Shown here: piece after piece, positions 16,284 through 24,584 of the stretch | How positions within the stretch are numbered: position 1 is the stretch's first letter | Layout: every line of letters starts with the position of its first letter | Assembly (NCBI GenBank): GCA_001777665.1 | Contig: MFEQ01000005.1 | Coordinates: 13,741-77,740, forward strand | Length of the DNA stretch: 64,000 nucleotides | From: Candidatus Doudnabacteria bacterium RIFCSPHIGHO2_02_FULL_42_25 | Lineage (GTDB): Bacteria > Patescibacteria > Doudnabacteria > UBA920 > O2-02-FULL-48-8 | Direction: 5' to 3' | Made by a program: the position numbers and the translations under genes | Notes under the pieces: model-generated | Told to the model about the DNA's origin: nothing | What the model saw: only the letters and a program-made list of their open reading frames with translations | The model's database searches: none

Positions 16284-17618
16284 TTATTCCTTATCAGCGG
16301 ATTCTGTCTCCGATGCGTTTGCATCTTCTATTACAGGTTCCGTCTTAATGATTTCACCGTAATGAAAAACTATTATTTCTCTAGCCACTACCTGATCTTT
16401 TCTATCGTAAATTATCGATTTTCTAGGGGTTACTCGTAAAAATTTATATTTCGTGGATAAATCTTTAGGTAATGGATCTAAGACAGTATACCCATTTTGC
16501 TCGGCAAAGTCAAGATCTGGCATCTGTTCATAAGCTGATGCGCTGACTCTGTAAGCCGGTAAGCATAAAATTACTCGACTGCCTTCAGTGAGGAATTTTT
16601 TGAATTCTTTGAAGACTTGATCGTAGAGTTTGCTTAAATTTTTAAAATTATTCTGCATTTCAGGCTTTTTGGGCATTTTGCCATAGATAGGACCCAGTGT
16701 ACCCTCTGTAACTATTGCCGCAATCTTTAGATTCGGGATTTGCATAGAAATTTCTGCCGCATGTGACTTGAACAGCTTATATCGACCAGGGGAGACATGA
16801 TAGCGATTTCGAAACCATTCCAAATTTTTCTCGCTATTCTCAATCATTTTTTGTTCAAGGTCAGAGCCAAGCGCTTTATATCCCATGAGCATGGCTTCCT
16901 GTAGAATTGTGCCTGATCCACAAAAAGGATCGAGGATCTGACCCAATGGCTTAAGGGGTCCAGCTAAATTAATCATGATCTGTGCAACTTTCGGAGGAAT
17001 CATCCCGACTTTTTCATCACGTGAAGGGCGTTGGTAATCGCGTCTTCCATAATCTTCGTAGTTTTGGACGACTAAAGTTTTACCAACGAACAAACGTTGG
17101 TTACCACTAATGATCACAATCTCGGCCCCTTTGTTCAATATCTGATTTTCAGTAACTTGAACAGAGGAAAGTGCTTGGGAGGGGAATTGAGGCAAGACAG
17201 CTCGAACACTCTGAGCTTGATCTTGAAGAATTTTTTTGATTAAAAAAGCAATTCGTCCAACTTCTTCACGAAATCGGATACTCGGGTCGAGCGAATATAT
17301 CGAAACACCGAATTGTTTCTTACCAGTATAGTCGTGGAAATATCCCTTGATCTGCTTATAGGTAAAGTAATTAGTCAGAACTTGGGACGGGTATTCCTTA
17401 CCCTTCTTTTGAAAAGTATCAATTAAGCGTATAATTTTAATAACCCCACCTAAGTGGGCCTGGAATTCTTCAGCTTTTATCTGCTGATCCAATTCTAAAA
17501 CCACGACTTCGGGCGAACATGCCTTTACTTGGTACTTAATTCCTTTCGAAATTAAGACTTGGAGTAATTCAGCCAAAGATAAAGTATAGACCCTCCCTAG
17601 GACAAATGCGTACTGCAT
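16284..17618 (-). CDS. Trm11/UPF0020-type RNA guanine-N2 methyltransferase
   Basis: The start ATG 17618 (MQYAFVLGR...) is preferred over an in-frame TTG at 17654. The N-terminal ~150 residues look like a THUMP/ferredoxin-like RNA-binding part, followed by a Rossmann methyltransferase with DPFCGSGTILQEA (SAM motif I) and a later EGTLGP segment in place of the DPPYG catalytic motif. The family methylates guanine N2 in tRNA or rRNA. The altered motif IV makes the substrate uncertain. It abuts the divergent gene at 17619 with no gap. Confidence 0.72.
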   Translation of the reverse strand: MQYAFVLGRVYTLSLAELLQVLISKGIKYQVKACSPEVVVLELDQQIKAEEFQAHLGGVIKIIRLIDTFQKKGKEYPSQVLTNYFTYKQIKGYFHDYTGKKQFGVSIYSLDPSIRFREEVGRIAFLIKKILQDQAQSVRAVLPQFPSQALSSVQVTENQILNKGAEIVIISGNQRLFVGKTLVVQNYEDYGRRDYQRPSRDEKVGMIPPKVAQIMINLAGPLKPLGQILDPFCGSGTILQEAMLMGYKALGSDLEQKMIENSEKNLEWFRNRYHVSPGRYKLFKSHAAEISMQIPNLKIAAIVTEGTLGPIYGKMPKKPEMQNNFKNLSKLYDQVFKEFKKFLTEGSRVILCLPAYRVSASAYEQMPDLDFAEQNGYTVLDPLPKDLSTKYKFLRVTPRKSIIYDRKDQVVAREIIVFHYGEIIKTEPVIEDANASETESADKE

Positions 17619-17954
17619 ATGATAATTAAAGAATTTATTAAAACTCACCAGCAAGCAATAGTTCTCACAATCGGCTACGTACTCGTGGCAAGTCTTGGGT
17701 TTGGATTAGGACAATTTACTACCAACAAAACTGAGGCGCCTGAAATCAAAGTCGAACAAGCTTTTACACCTACTAATTATACTCCAACTGTGTCTGGAAC
17801 TCAACAGATCTGCGACGGCAAAATCAAAGGCTCGAAAAGCATGATCTATCATTTGCCAGGTGGTGCTTTTTATGATAAAACAACTAGTCCGATAAGGTGT
17901 TTCGACACCGAAGCCGAAGCCAAATCCGCAGGCTTCAGAAAGTCATCCAGATGA
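17619..17954 (+). CDS. Membrane-anchored Ada-like (sunset) domain protein
   Basis: The 111-residue protein has one membrane segment (about 13-33), a linker, and a C-terminal ~45-residue domain with GSKSMIYHLPGGAFYDKT and CFDTEAEAKSAGFRKSSR. That pattern is the Ada-like zinc/sunset domain often attached to secreted nucleases; here it stands alone with a Cys at each end. Function is unknown. It is coupled to the cysteine desulfurase by ATGA. Confidence 0.7.
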   Translation: MIIKEFIKTHQQAIVLTIGYVLVASLGFGLGQFTTNKTEAPEIKVEQAFTPTNYTPTVSGTQQICDGKIKGSKSMIYHLPGGAFYDKTTSPIRCFDTEAEAKSAGFRKSSR

Positions 17955-19123
17955 AAAGAATTTACTTAGACTATGCAGCGACAACTCCAGTTGATAAACG
18001 CGTGGTGAAAGCCATGCGAGATTTTGAATTGGAGCACTTCGGCAATCCTAGTTCGACTCATCGAGAAGGCCAGACCGCTAGAGCCAAAATTGATTTCGCT
18101 CGGGAAACCATAGCTAAGTTTCTAAATGCTCGGCCACAAGAAATTATTTTTACATCTGGCGCGACAGAAGCCAATAACCTAGCAATTAAGGGTATCGTTC
18201 AGCATTACTATCTAAACAACTACAAACAAAAGCCGCATGTGGTCACAACTAAGTTAGAACATCAGTCTGTTTATAATATCATAAAAGATTTAGAGAAAAA
18301 GGGGATAGTCGAGGCAACTTTTGTTCAACCGGATAAAGATGGGATAATAAAAGTACAAGAAGTACTGGAAGCTGTGAGAGAGAACACAATTCTAGTCAGC
18401 ACGATCTTCGTTTCAAACGAAATCGGTTCAGTTCTACCAATCCGTGAAATCGGAAACCATCTATCCACTCTAACCTATAACCTAAAACCTGCTTTTCATG
18501 TGGACGGAGTTCAAGCAGCTAAATTTTATAATTTAAATGTCGAAAAATTAAATTGTGATTTACTTACCCTATCTGCTCACAAAATTTCTGGACCAAAGGG
18601 GATAGGGGCGTTATTCGTAAAGACAGGGGTCAAGCTCGACAAATTAATGGAAGGTGGTTCCCAGGAGTACGGACTACGCCCAGGGACCCAAAATACCTCT
18701 GGGATCATTGGATTTGCCCATGCGGTTGAATTACTAGGTCCACTGGAACAACGCCAAAAAAATTCTGAAAAAATCTCTAAACTTCGGGATAAATTTATAA
18801 AAAATCTTTTAAAAATTTCTGGTATTGAATTAAATGGACCCTTGGGGGATAATCGAACCGCTGATATAGTCAGTCTGACAATTCGAGATGTGGATCAAGA
18901 TGCCATCATGACTGCCCTAGACCTAGCAGGAATTGCCGCTTCCACCGGCTCGGCATGTGTTTCCGGCTCATCCACACCATCCCACGTCATAGAAGCCCTA
19001 GGTAAGGTCAAAAACGGCTCTGCGGCAACAGTTAGGTTTACCTTGGGCTTACAAACAACTTCTAAAGACCTAGATTATACGACAGCTCAGCTGAAACAAA
19101 TAATTGAAAATTTAATAAAATAA
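17951..19123 (+). CDS. Cysteine desulfurase (NifS/IscS family)
   Basis: The 390-residue PLP enzyme removes sulfur from cysteine for Fe-S clusters or tRNA thiolation. It starts at ATG 17951 (MKRIYLDYAATTPVD). It contains the family signature GATEANNLAIKG, the PLP lysine in SAHKISGPKGIG, and the persulfide Cys in STGSACVSGSS. In this window it could feed sulfur to MnmA (49023-50150); no IscU or Fe-S scaffold is adjacent. Confidence 0.92.
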   Translation: MKRIYLDYAATTPVDKRVVKAMRDFELEHFGNPSSTHREGQTARAKIDFARETIAKFLNARPQEIIFTSGATEANNLAIKGIVQHYYLNNYKQKPHVVTTKLEHQSVYNIIKDLEKKGIVEATFVQPDKDGIIKVQEVLEAVRENTILVSTIFVSNEIGSVLPIREIGNHLSTLTYNLKPAFHVDGVQAAKFYNLNVEKLNCDLLTLSAHKISGPKGIGALFVKTGVKLDKLMEGGSQEYGLRPGTQNTSGIIGFAHAVELLGPLEQRQKNSEKISKLRDKFIKNLLKISGIELNGPLGDNRTADIVSLTIRDVDQDAIMTALDLAGIAASTGSACVSGSSTPSHVIEALGKVKNGSAATVRFTLGLQTTSKDLDYTTAQLKQIIENLIK

Positions 19124-19147
19124 AAAAACCGAAGTGGGTGACTTCGG
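19122..19147 (-). terminator. Terminator touching the stop of the 19148-19690 gene
   Basis: On the minus strand CCGAAGT, loop CACCC, ACTTCGG is followed by seven T residues. The stem begins at the base after the TAG stop. Confidence 0.8.
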
Positions 19148-19690
19148 CTAGGATGCTTTACGGCGTCTGCTGCCCACACCTGAACGTGCCAGCACTTCTA
19201 TGATCGCAGATCGAAGTTTCTCGCGATTTATATTGCGATCGATGAAGTACTTAGTCGTGCGAGGCAGGAGGCGCTTAAGCTCCTCATCAAGATCAAATGG
19301 TGGCTTCAGATTGTGCTTCACCCAATCCATCAAAGATCCAGGATCTGTTTTTAACGCCAAAATGTTTCGTTTTGCCTCCTCAATACTGATTTCTGGGTCA
19401 GACCCTGTTCGCGCCTTCTCCACGAGTACACGTCTAAGCGTCTCTCGAAGGTCATTTGAGTGAATCGTCAGATGAGCTGTGATTCCAGCCTGTGCGGCCA
19501 ATCTTCGCACCCTGAAGTATTCACGGTCTGAATGACTCTTCGGTACGCAAATCAGTTGTGTACCCTTAGGAAAATCCGACTGAGTCTGGATTTGATAAAC
19601 CCTTTTAAACGACGCGCCCCGCGATTCGAACAGGTTCTTATCCGCTTCGCTCAAAGGGGCGGAATCGATAACAAGCACGATCTTGTGCAT
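19148..19690 (-). CDS. Orphan protein of unknown function (cassette class)
   Basis: I do not recognise this 180-residue protein. It begins with a hydrophobic strand and Asp (IVLVIDSAPLSEAD), as in Rossmann-like or PIN-like folds, and its C-terminal half is helical and Arg/Lys-rich. A strong AAGGAGG precedes the ATG, the stop is TAG, and a terminator starts at the next base. Base composition is visibly richer in G and C than the neighbouring iscS-like gene. Confidence 0.65.
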   Translation of the reverse strand: MHKIVLVIDSAPLSEADKNLFESRGASFKRVYQIQTQSDFPKGTQLICVPKSHSDREYFRVRRLAAQAGITAHLTIHSNDLRETLRRVLVEKARTGSDPEISIEEAKRNILALKTDPGSLMDWVKHNLKPPFDLDEELKRLLPRTTKYFIDRNINREKLRSAIIEVLARSGVGSRRRKAS

Positions 19691-19961
19691 GATCCGTCCT
19701 CCTTGACGTGCAAATAGTTTATAGCAAAACAGAACTTTTGAAAAGCATCAGCAAAAGTTTCATTTAGCAAACGGTTCCACTGAGTTTATCAAAATATCTA
19801 AAGGGGAGAGAAAAATAATTTAGAATTTAAAATGCAGAATTTAAAATGTAGGAACAGTAAATAGGCTTAAGGGACTAGTAAGGATACCTAGAGAAGAGGC
19901 TCAAAAAGGCCTTATTTAGAGATAGTGAGCTCGTCGCACAATGTACCTTCTGCGTCGTGGT
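19691..19961. other. Gene-free stretch with a heptamer tandem repeat
   Basis: No coding frame is convincing here. AGAATTTAAAATGC and AGAATTTAAAATGT lie in tandem at 19822-19849 (heptamers AGAATTT/AAAATGY). The right part is the region downstream of the LAGLIDADG pseudogene. Confidence 0.5.
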
Positions 19962-20358
19962 CTAAATCAAAACTGGCGAATTCTTATATTGTTTAGTATT
20001 TGTTCTTTTTATTGAATTCATTCTACTTCTGATACCCATGAGCCTGGAATGATCTTCTGTTATATATTTTTCTTTTTTTATTTTCTTTTCATAAATCAAA
20101 ATCAGTGCCTCGCACCAAAGTTCGAAGTCTCCCCTCTTTTTAGCTCGAAGTGGGTGAGTCTTAAAGAACGGCATAAGTTTACTAAACAAATCATCTATAT
20201 TTTGGACGTAAAACTGAAGCGAAATAGGGTGTCCATCTAAAATATTTTGGTTGATTGGGTCTGTTTAGTTTATTTTCACTTCTATAAGCCAAATAGAAAC
20301 AACCTTCGCCATCCACGAAGCCGGAAACGTAATCTCCAGGTAAGTTATCTGACTGCAT
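19962..20358 (-). pseudogene. Broken LAGLIDADG homing endonuclease
   Basis: Reading from ATG 20358, the first frame gives GDYVSGFVDGEGCFYLAY, a clear LAGLIDADG motif, then PKYFRWTPYFASVLR before a TGA. A second frame picks up FYVQNIDDLFSKLMPFF, THPLRAKKRGDFELW and ITEDHSRLMGIRSRMN, the usual C-terminal part of single-motif LAGLIDADG proteins. Roughly 45 codons between these parts are missing and the frame is shifted, so this is an inactivated gene. No intron or rRNA surrounds it. Confidence 0.8.
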
Positions 20359-20465
20359 ATCACAATTTTAACACTTACTGCTTGAGTTTGCACTGCCCTA
20401 ACCTATCATGTCATTAAATCTGGCGCGATCGATTTTCGAAATTCAAAATATATAATTCAAAATTC
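20359..20465. other. Intergenic stretch with heptamer-like repeats
   Basis: Nothing coding is seen. ATTCAAA/ATATATA/ATTCAAA/ATTCAAA units (20441-20468) form a degenerate 7-nt repeat directly beside the terminator. Confidence 0.4.
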
Positions 20466-20490
20466 AAAAGCCGACCTATGGTCGGCTTTT
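20466..20490. terminator. Strong bidirectional terminator
   Basis: AAAAGCCGACC (20466-20476), loop TAT, GGTCGGCTTTT (20480-20490) form an 11-bp perfect stem with T tracts on either strand. It ends the minus-strand kinase-like gene at 20499. Confidence 0.88.
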
Positions 20491-20498
20491 GCTCTCCC

Positions 20499-21377
20499 CT
20501 ATTTTTGGATTAGGTCAGGGGACTTAGCTAGTAATTTATTCAAAGTATTGTATCTAAACTGTTGCAGCTTTGGTAGCTCATGCATTCTAACAGTAAACCA
20601 AATTCCTTTAGTTAAATTAAATTCGTATTCATAATCTGACGGCCTAGGAAGTCCATGACTGTTATACAAGTCAGCCACGGTTTTTTTAAATTTAGAGACT
20701 TGGTCTTCGGTGAATTTATAGACACGATAGAATTCGTCATCAGCCTTTTCAGGAAACCAGTTCTGAATTGTGAGAAAAGCACCAATGTCGTAGCCGACAG
20801 GCCCTAGAAACGAGTCTTCTAAATCAATGATACCTTTAGGGTAGATATTGAAGGGAGTAAGATCGCCGTGTTGTATAGCGAACGGAAATTTTTCTAAATT
20901 TTGCTCCGCTCGTTTATAGGTTTCCAAAATTTCTTTTTCTAAATGAGGTAGTTCACGTATGATTATATCCAAATGGATTCCATGTCGAAACTCATCCCAA
21001 TCTTTATTTTCGACAATCGTTTGGACTTGAGCTTCCGCATAAATTTTTAAAATATGCAGAAATGTTTCAAATGATTCATCTAGCACATAGCCAGTTGATT
21101 CTGTTTCCTGTTTGAAAATTTCTCCGAAATGAAGGGAGCCTAGTGATTCCTCAACAAAGTAGGACATGTCCTGATACTCCCCTTCTTCCAACACGCGAGC
21201 AAGAGGAAAACCAACCTTTACCATCTGTTTATGCAATTCCAAATCCAAACCTATTTTTTCGATACTTCCAATTCGAAGATATGTAGAATCACTTCTGTAA
21301 ATAGCAGTACCACTACGCTGCTCACGAACCAAATTATAGTTAATTCTATTTATTGTTATAGTACTTGGGTATTTCAT
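20499..21377 (-). CDS. Aminoglycoside phosphotransferase-like kinase family protein
   Basis: The 292-residue protein has the APH/choline-kinase catalytic loop QHGDLTPFNI (Brenner motif HxDxxxxN) and the metal-binding IIDLEDSFLGPVGYDIG about 15 residues later. Family members phosphorylate small molecules such as aminoglycosides, choline, sugars or homoserine. No resistance role can be inferred. It overlaps the upstream ABC transporter gene by one base (TAATG). Confidence 0.78.
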   Translation of the reverse strand: MKYPSTITINRINYNLVREQRSGTAIYRSDSTYLRIGSIEKIGLDLELHKQMVKVGFPLARVLEEGEYQDMSYFVEESLGSLHFGEIFKQETESTGYVLDESFETFLHILKIYAEAQVQTIVENKDWDEFRHGIHLDIIIRELPHLEKEILETYKRAEQNLEKFPFAIQHGDLTPFNIYPKGIIDLEDSFLGPVGYDIGAFLTIQNWFPEKADDEFYRVYKFTEDQVSKFKKTVADLYNSHGLPRPSDYEYEFNLTKGIWFTVRMHELPKLQQFRYNTLNKLLAKSPDLIQK

Positions 21378-23131
21378 TACGCTCCATTAAAGCCGCCAGC
21401 TTGGATTTCCCAAAGTTTTTGGTATGTCCCCTGTTTTGCTTTGACTAATTCTTCGTGCTTACCTTCTTCTATGACTTTTCCATCTTCAATAACGATTATT
21501 CTATCCATCCTCATAATGGTTGAGAGGCGGTGAGCTATAACAATAGTTGTTTTACCTTCCATAAGTGTTTTAAGTGCATCCTGAATGAATATTTCTGACT
21601 CCGAATCCAAACTGCTGGTGGCCTCATCTAGGACAAGAATCGGTGCATTTTTGAGAATCGCTCGAGCAATAGCAACCCTTTGCCTTTCCCCTCCGGAGAG
21701 CTTAACTCCCCTTTCCCCAACAAAAGTATCGTAGCCTTGAGGAAAATTCGAAATAAACTCATGACAGTGGGCATATTTGGAAGCCTTAATTACTTCCTCC
21801 TCTGTTGCAGAAGGTTTTCCATATCGGATATTTTCCAGCAATGACCTATGAAAAAGCACTGGATCTTGTGGGACCAATCCAATTTGCCGCCTCAAGCTAT
21901 CTTGTTTAACCTTCGAAATGTCCTGACCATCTATAAGAATTCTGCCCGATTGGAGATCAAAAAATCTAAAAAGCAATTTAACTATAGTAGATTTTCCACC
22001 ACCTGAAGGACCTATCAAAGCAACTTTTTGTTTTTCTTGAATTCGTAAATTAAAGTTTGTAAAAACTTCTTGTTCATTGTAAGCAAAGCTTACTCTATCA
22101 AACTGGATCGTTCCTTGCTTGATTTTTAAATTCGTGGAATCATAACCATCCTTAACTTCGTGAGGAGTATTTAATATCACCGTCATTTCAGCAGCATCCG
22201 CTAAGGCCTCATATATCTTTTGAATGTTTTTGCCAATGTTCCAGAATTTTTCGAATATCCGACCCAAATATGCTTGAACTAATGCAAATCCACCAATGCT
22301 CATTAATCCCTGCTGCCATTGACTAATAGCGTAGTACATTACACCGAATTCCAAAAGAATTACTAACGTTCCCTGAAAAATTTCTGCATGATTGGCTAGA
22401 TCCCAACTCTTCTTCCTCATTTCGTAAAGCTCTTGGGTAATGCCCCGAAAAGTCTTAAGCTCTTTAGAATTTGAAGTAAATATTTTTAGGTTAATGTTAT
22501 TCGTTATTGTGTCTGCCAGTTGAGCTGTTGTTTTAGTGTCTTGAGAGGCGCGTTTCAGATCAAATTTCAATTTATATCTGTTAAAAAACACAGTAAAGGT
22601 AAGATAAATAAGTGACCAGCCGAGCACAATAAAACCGATCATGGGGTTAAACACCAAAGTGGCTGCGATGATACTTATAGTTATTAAGATAGTTCGCCCG
22701 ATATCCAGATATGCCTGATCTGCAATAGTTTCGAAGGAATTTTGGTACCTTCTAACCTTAGTTACTAAACTACCAACAAAGTTGTCTGTAAAAAATCTAT
22801 AGGAATGATTTTGGATGTATTCATAACAAGTATTTAAGAGGTCAGACATCACACGAGGTTGAAAAAAGTTACTCACATACAAAACCCCTCTCCAAGCAGA
22901 GTAATTAAAGAAGTTCAATAACAATATTAAAAATATAGTACTAATTAATGGGCTTGTATTTGCAGGATCGGTTACAACTAACTGGTCAAAAAATCTTTTG
23001 TAAAAAAATGGTTTTATTACATCAAATGCAACCAAAGCTAATGTGCCTATGAATAAAACAAAAACCACTCCCTTGTACTTCATGGAGTGTTGCCAATATA
23101 TCTTAAGAGTCTGCTTTGTTTGTGATTGCAT
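21377..23131 (-). CDS. ABC transporter, fused permease-ATPase (ABCB type)
   Basis: The 584-residue half-transporter has six membrane helices (about residues 18-300) and a C-terminal ATPase with Walker A GPSGGGKST, Q-loop LVPQDPVLF, signature LSGGERQR, Walker B ILVLDEATSSLD and H-loop IAHRLST. Such homodimeric exporters move lipids, peptides or drugs. The substrate is unknown. A -10 box TATACT sits 5 nt before the ATG, suggesting a leaderless mRNA. Confidence 0.9.
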   Translation of the reverse strand: MQSQTKQTLKIYWQHSMKYKGVVFVLFIGTLALVAFDVIKPFFYKRFFDQLVVTDPANTSPLISTIFLILLLNFFNYSAWRGVLYVSNFFQPRVMSDLLNTCYEYIQNHSYRFFTDNFVGSLVTKVRRYQNSFETIADQAYLDIGRTILITISIIAATLVFNPMIGFIVLGWSLIYLTFTVFFNRYKLKFDLKRASQDTKTTAQLADTITNNINLKIFTSNSKELKTFRGITQELYEMRKKSWDLANHAEIFQGTLVILLEFGVMYYAISQWQQGLMSIGGFALVQAYLGRIFEKFWNIGKNIQKIYEALADAAEMTVILNTPHEVKDGYDSTNLKIKQGTIQFDRVSFAYNEQEVFTNFNLRIQEKQKVALIGPSGGGKSTIVKLLFRFFDLQSGRILIDGQDISKVKQDSLRRQIGLVPQDPVLFHRSLLENIRYGKPSATEEEVIKASKYAHCHEFISNFPQGYDTFVGERGVKLSGGERQRVAIARAILKNAPILVLDEATSSLDSESEIFIQDALKTLMEGKTTIVIAHRLSTIMRMDRIIVIEDGKVIEEGKHEELVKAKQGTYQKLWEIQAGGFNGA

Positions 23132-23152
23132 GCCTTAGTATAGACGGATTGC

Positions 23153-23176
23153 TTGGGCTTTATGTTTCAAGCCCAA
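23153..23176. promoter_or_regulatory. Palindrome upstream of the ABC transporter promoter
   Basis: TTGGGCTT (23153-23160) and AAGCCCAA (23169-23176) are separated by 8 nt. The element lies just upstream of the -10 box (23137-23142, minus strand), in the position of an operator. Confidence 0.35.
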
Positions 23177-23187
23177 TATATATTATA

Positions 23188-23218
23188 ACAAAAAAAACAC
23201 GGGCATTGCCGCGTTTTT
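23188..23218 (-). terminator. Terminator of the M23 peptidase gene
   Basis: On the minus strand ACGCGG pairs with CCGTGT (one G-U) around a 6-nt loop and is followed by eight T residues. Confidence 0.65.
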
Positions 23219-23233
23219 ATATAACTCTTTGCT

Positions 23234-24541
23234 TTATAAGAAATCTAGAGGATTATACGGTGCACCATACGGGACTTTGTAAGCCCCATAGAGGTCTTGG
23301 CGAGCGCCATCGGCTATGTCAAATCCCCTAGCGTCAAAAACAGTGAAATGGAGATGATATCCGCGATGTGGACCATAAAGAAGTCTTGTTGTATTCCCAG
23401 TATTCCCTTCAAATCCAACCAAATCCCCCATCTCGACAGATTGGCCAGTCTTCATACGGAAGCTGCTCATATGCGCATAAAGCGTAATAATTTCTTTACC
23501 AGCAAACTTTCCTGTACTGTGCTTGATCGCGACCCAGTTGCCATACGCGCCATTTCCTGTACCTGTCGCTTGGACCACTCCATCTGCAGCTGCATAAATT
23601 GGCGTTCCTGCGGGTGCTGCGATATCTATTCCATTATGATAACTATAACCAAGTTTGGTAAATCCAGTGTTGCCGTAACCTTGTGTTAAGGTACCTTTCA
23701 TGGGCCAAGCCAGTAACCCCCTCTCGGCTTTGAGTCTCGACTTGCCAAGCTTAGCTGCAATTTGACTATCTAAATCATTAATTTCTTTTTCCAAAGCATC
23801 TTCCAACTTTTCTTGTTCAGTTAATAACCGCTGGAAAGCTCTTTCCTGTCCACGGGTTTGATCCAAGACTTGTTGTTTGGCTCGCTGTTGTCCCACTAAA
23901 CTAGTTTTGGCCAAATCCAAACTCTCTCGAAGTTGGTCTAGTTTGGCTTTTTCACTTTTCAACGCTGCCTGACGGATTTCTAATTCCGCTTCCAGCTGCT
24001 TGATTTTCGTTAATGTTTCCTGACTCTGTTGTTGAATCGTAGAAATATACTGGACTTGGTCCAAAAACTGATCAAAATTGTCATTCTCCAAAGCGATTTC
24101 CAAAGGACTGCGCTGGTCCATGTCATTGATATCTGCAATCAGAGCTTTCAAAATAGTTTTCTGATCTTTGATGTCGGCTTGAGTCTGGATAATCTTATCC
24201 GTCACATCAGCGATTTCAATATTTGTGACCTCAATCTTTGTTTCAGTAACTTCGATTTGGGCTTCAGTTTGGGCAATTTCCAAGTTCAATGATTTGATCT
24301 GGTTGGCTAAAGTTTTGGCTTCAGCTTGGACTTCTTTGATTTCCGTTTGGTACTGTCCGATTTTTCTTTCTATGTCAGCTAGCTTGGCTTGTTTGTCAGC
24401 TTTTTGTTTCTGCAGTTCATCTGCTGTTTGAGCAGTCGTGTGAGGATTTACAGACATGATTATAACAACACTAGCAATCAGTAATGCTGAAAATAGTGTC
24501 TTGATTTTGTTAGTATTTTGTTTCGAGTTCTTGTAGAACAT
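23234..24541 (-). CDS. EnvC-like murein hydrolase activator, coiled coil plus M23 domain
   Basis: The 435-residue protein has an N-terminal signal or anchor (about 14-36), a long coiled coil (about 40-275) and a LytM/M23 domain. The zinc-site pattern HNGIDIA (HxxxD) and YHLHF (HxH) is intact, so unlike E. coli EnvC it may be catalytically active. FtsE-FtsX at 12.3-13.9 kb is the natural partner for this architecture. A canonical promoter lies directly upstream. Confidence 0.88.
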   Translation of the reverse strand: MFYKNSKQNTNKIKTLFSALLIASVVIIMSVNPHTTAQTADELQKQKADKQAKLADIERKIGQYQTEIKEVQAEAKTLANQIKSLNLEIAQTEAQIEVTETKIEVTNIEIADVTDKIIQTQADIKDQKTILKALIADINDMDQRSPLEIALENDNFDQFLDQVQYISTIQQQSQETLTKIKQLEAELEIRQAALKSEKAKLDQLRESLDLAKTSLVGQQRAKQQVLDQTRGQERAFQRLLTEQEKLEDALEKEINDLDSQIAAKLGKSRLKAERGLLAWPMKGTLTQGYGNTGFTKLGYSYHNGIDIAAPAGTPIYAAADGVVQATGTGNGAYGNWVAIKHSTGKFAGKEIITLYAHMSSFRMKTGQSVEMGDLVGFEGNTGNTTRLLYGPHRGYHLHFTVFDARGFDIADGARQDLYGAYKVPYGAPYNPLDFL

Positions 24542-24550
24542 TCTGACGTT

Positions 24551-24579
24551 ATTGTATCATTTTAACGCCAAAATGTCAA
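24551..24579 (-). promoter_or_regulatory. Promoter of the M23 peptidase gene
   Basis: On the minus strand TTGACA (24579-24574), a 17-bp spacer and TACAAT (24556-24551) are followed 9 nt later by the ATG at 24541, so the mRNA has almost no leader. Confidence 0.8.
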
Positions 24580-24584
24580 TAAAG

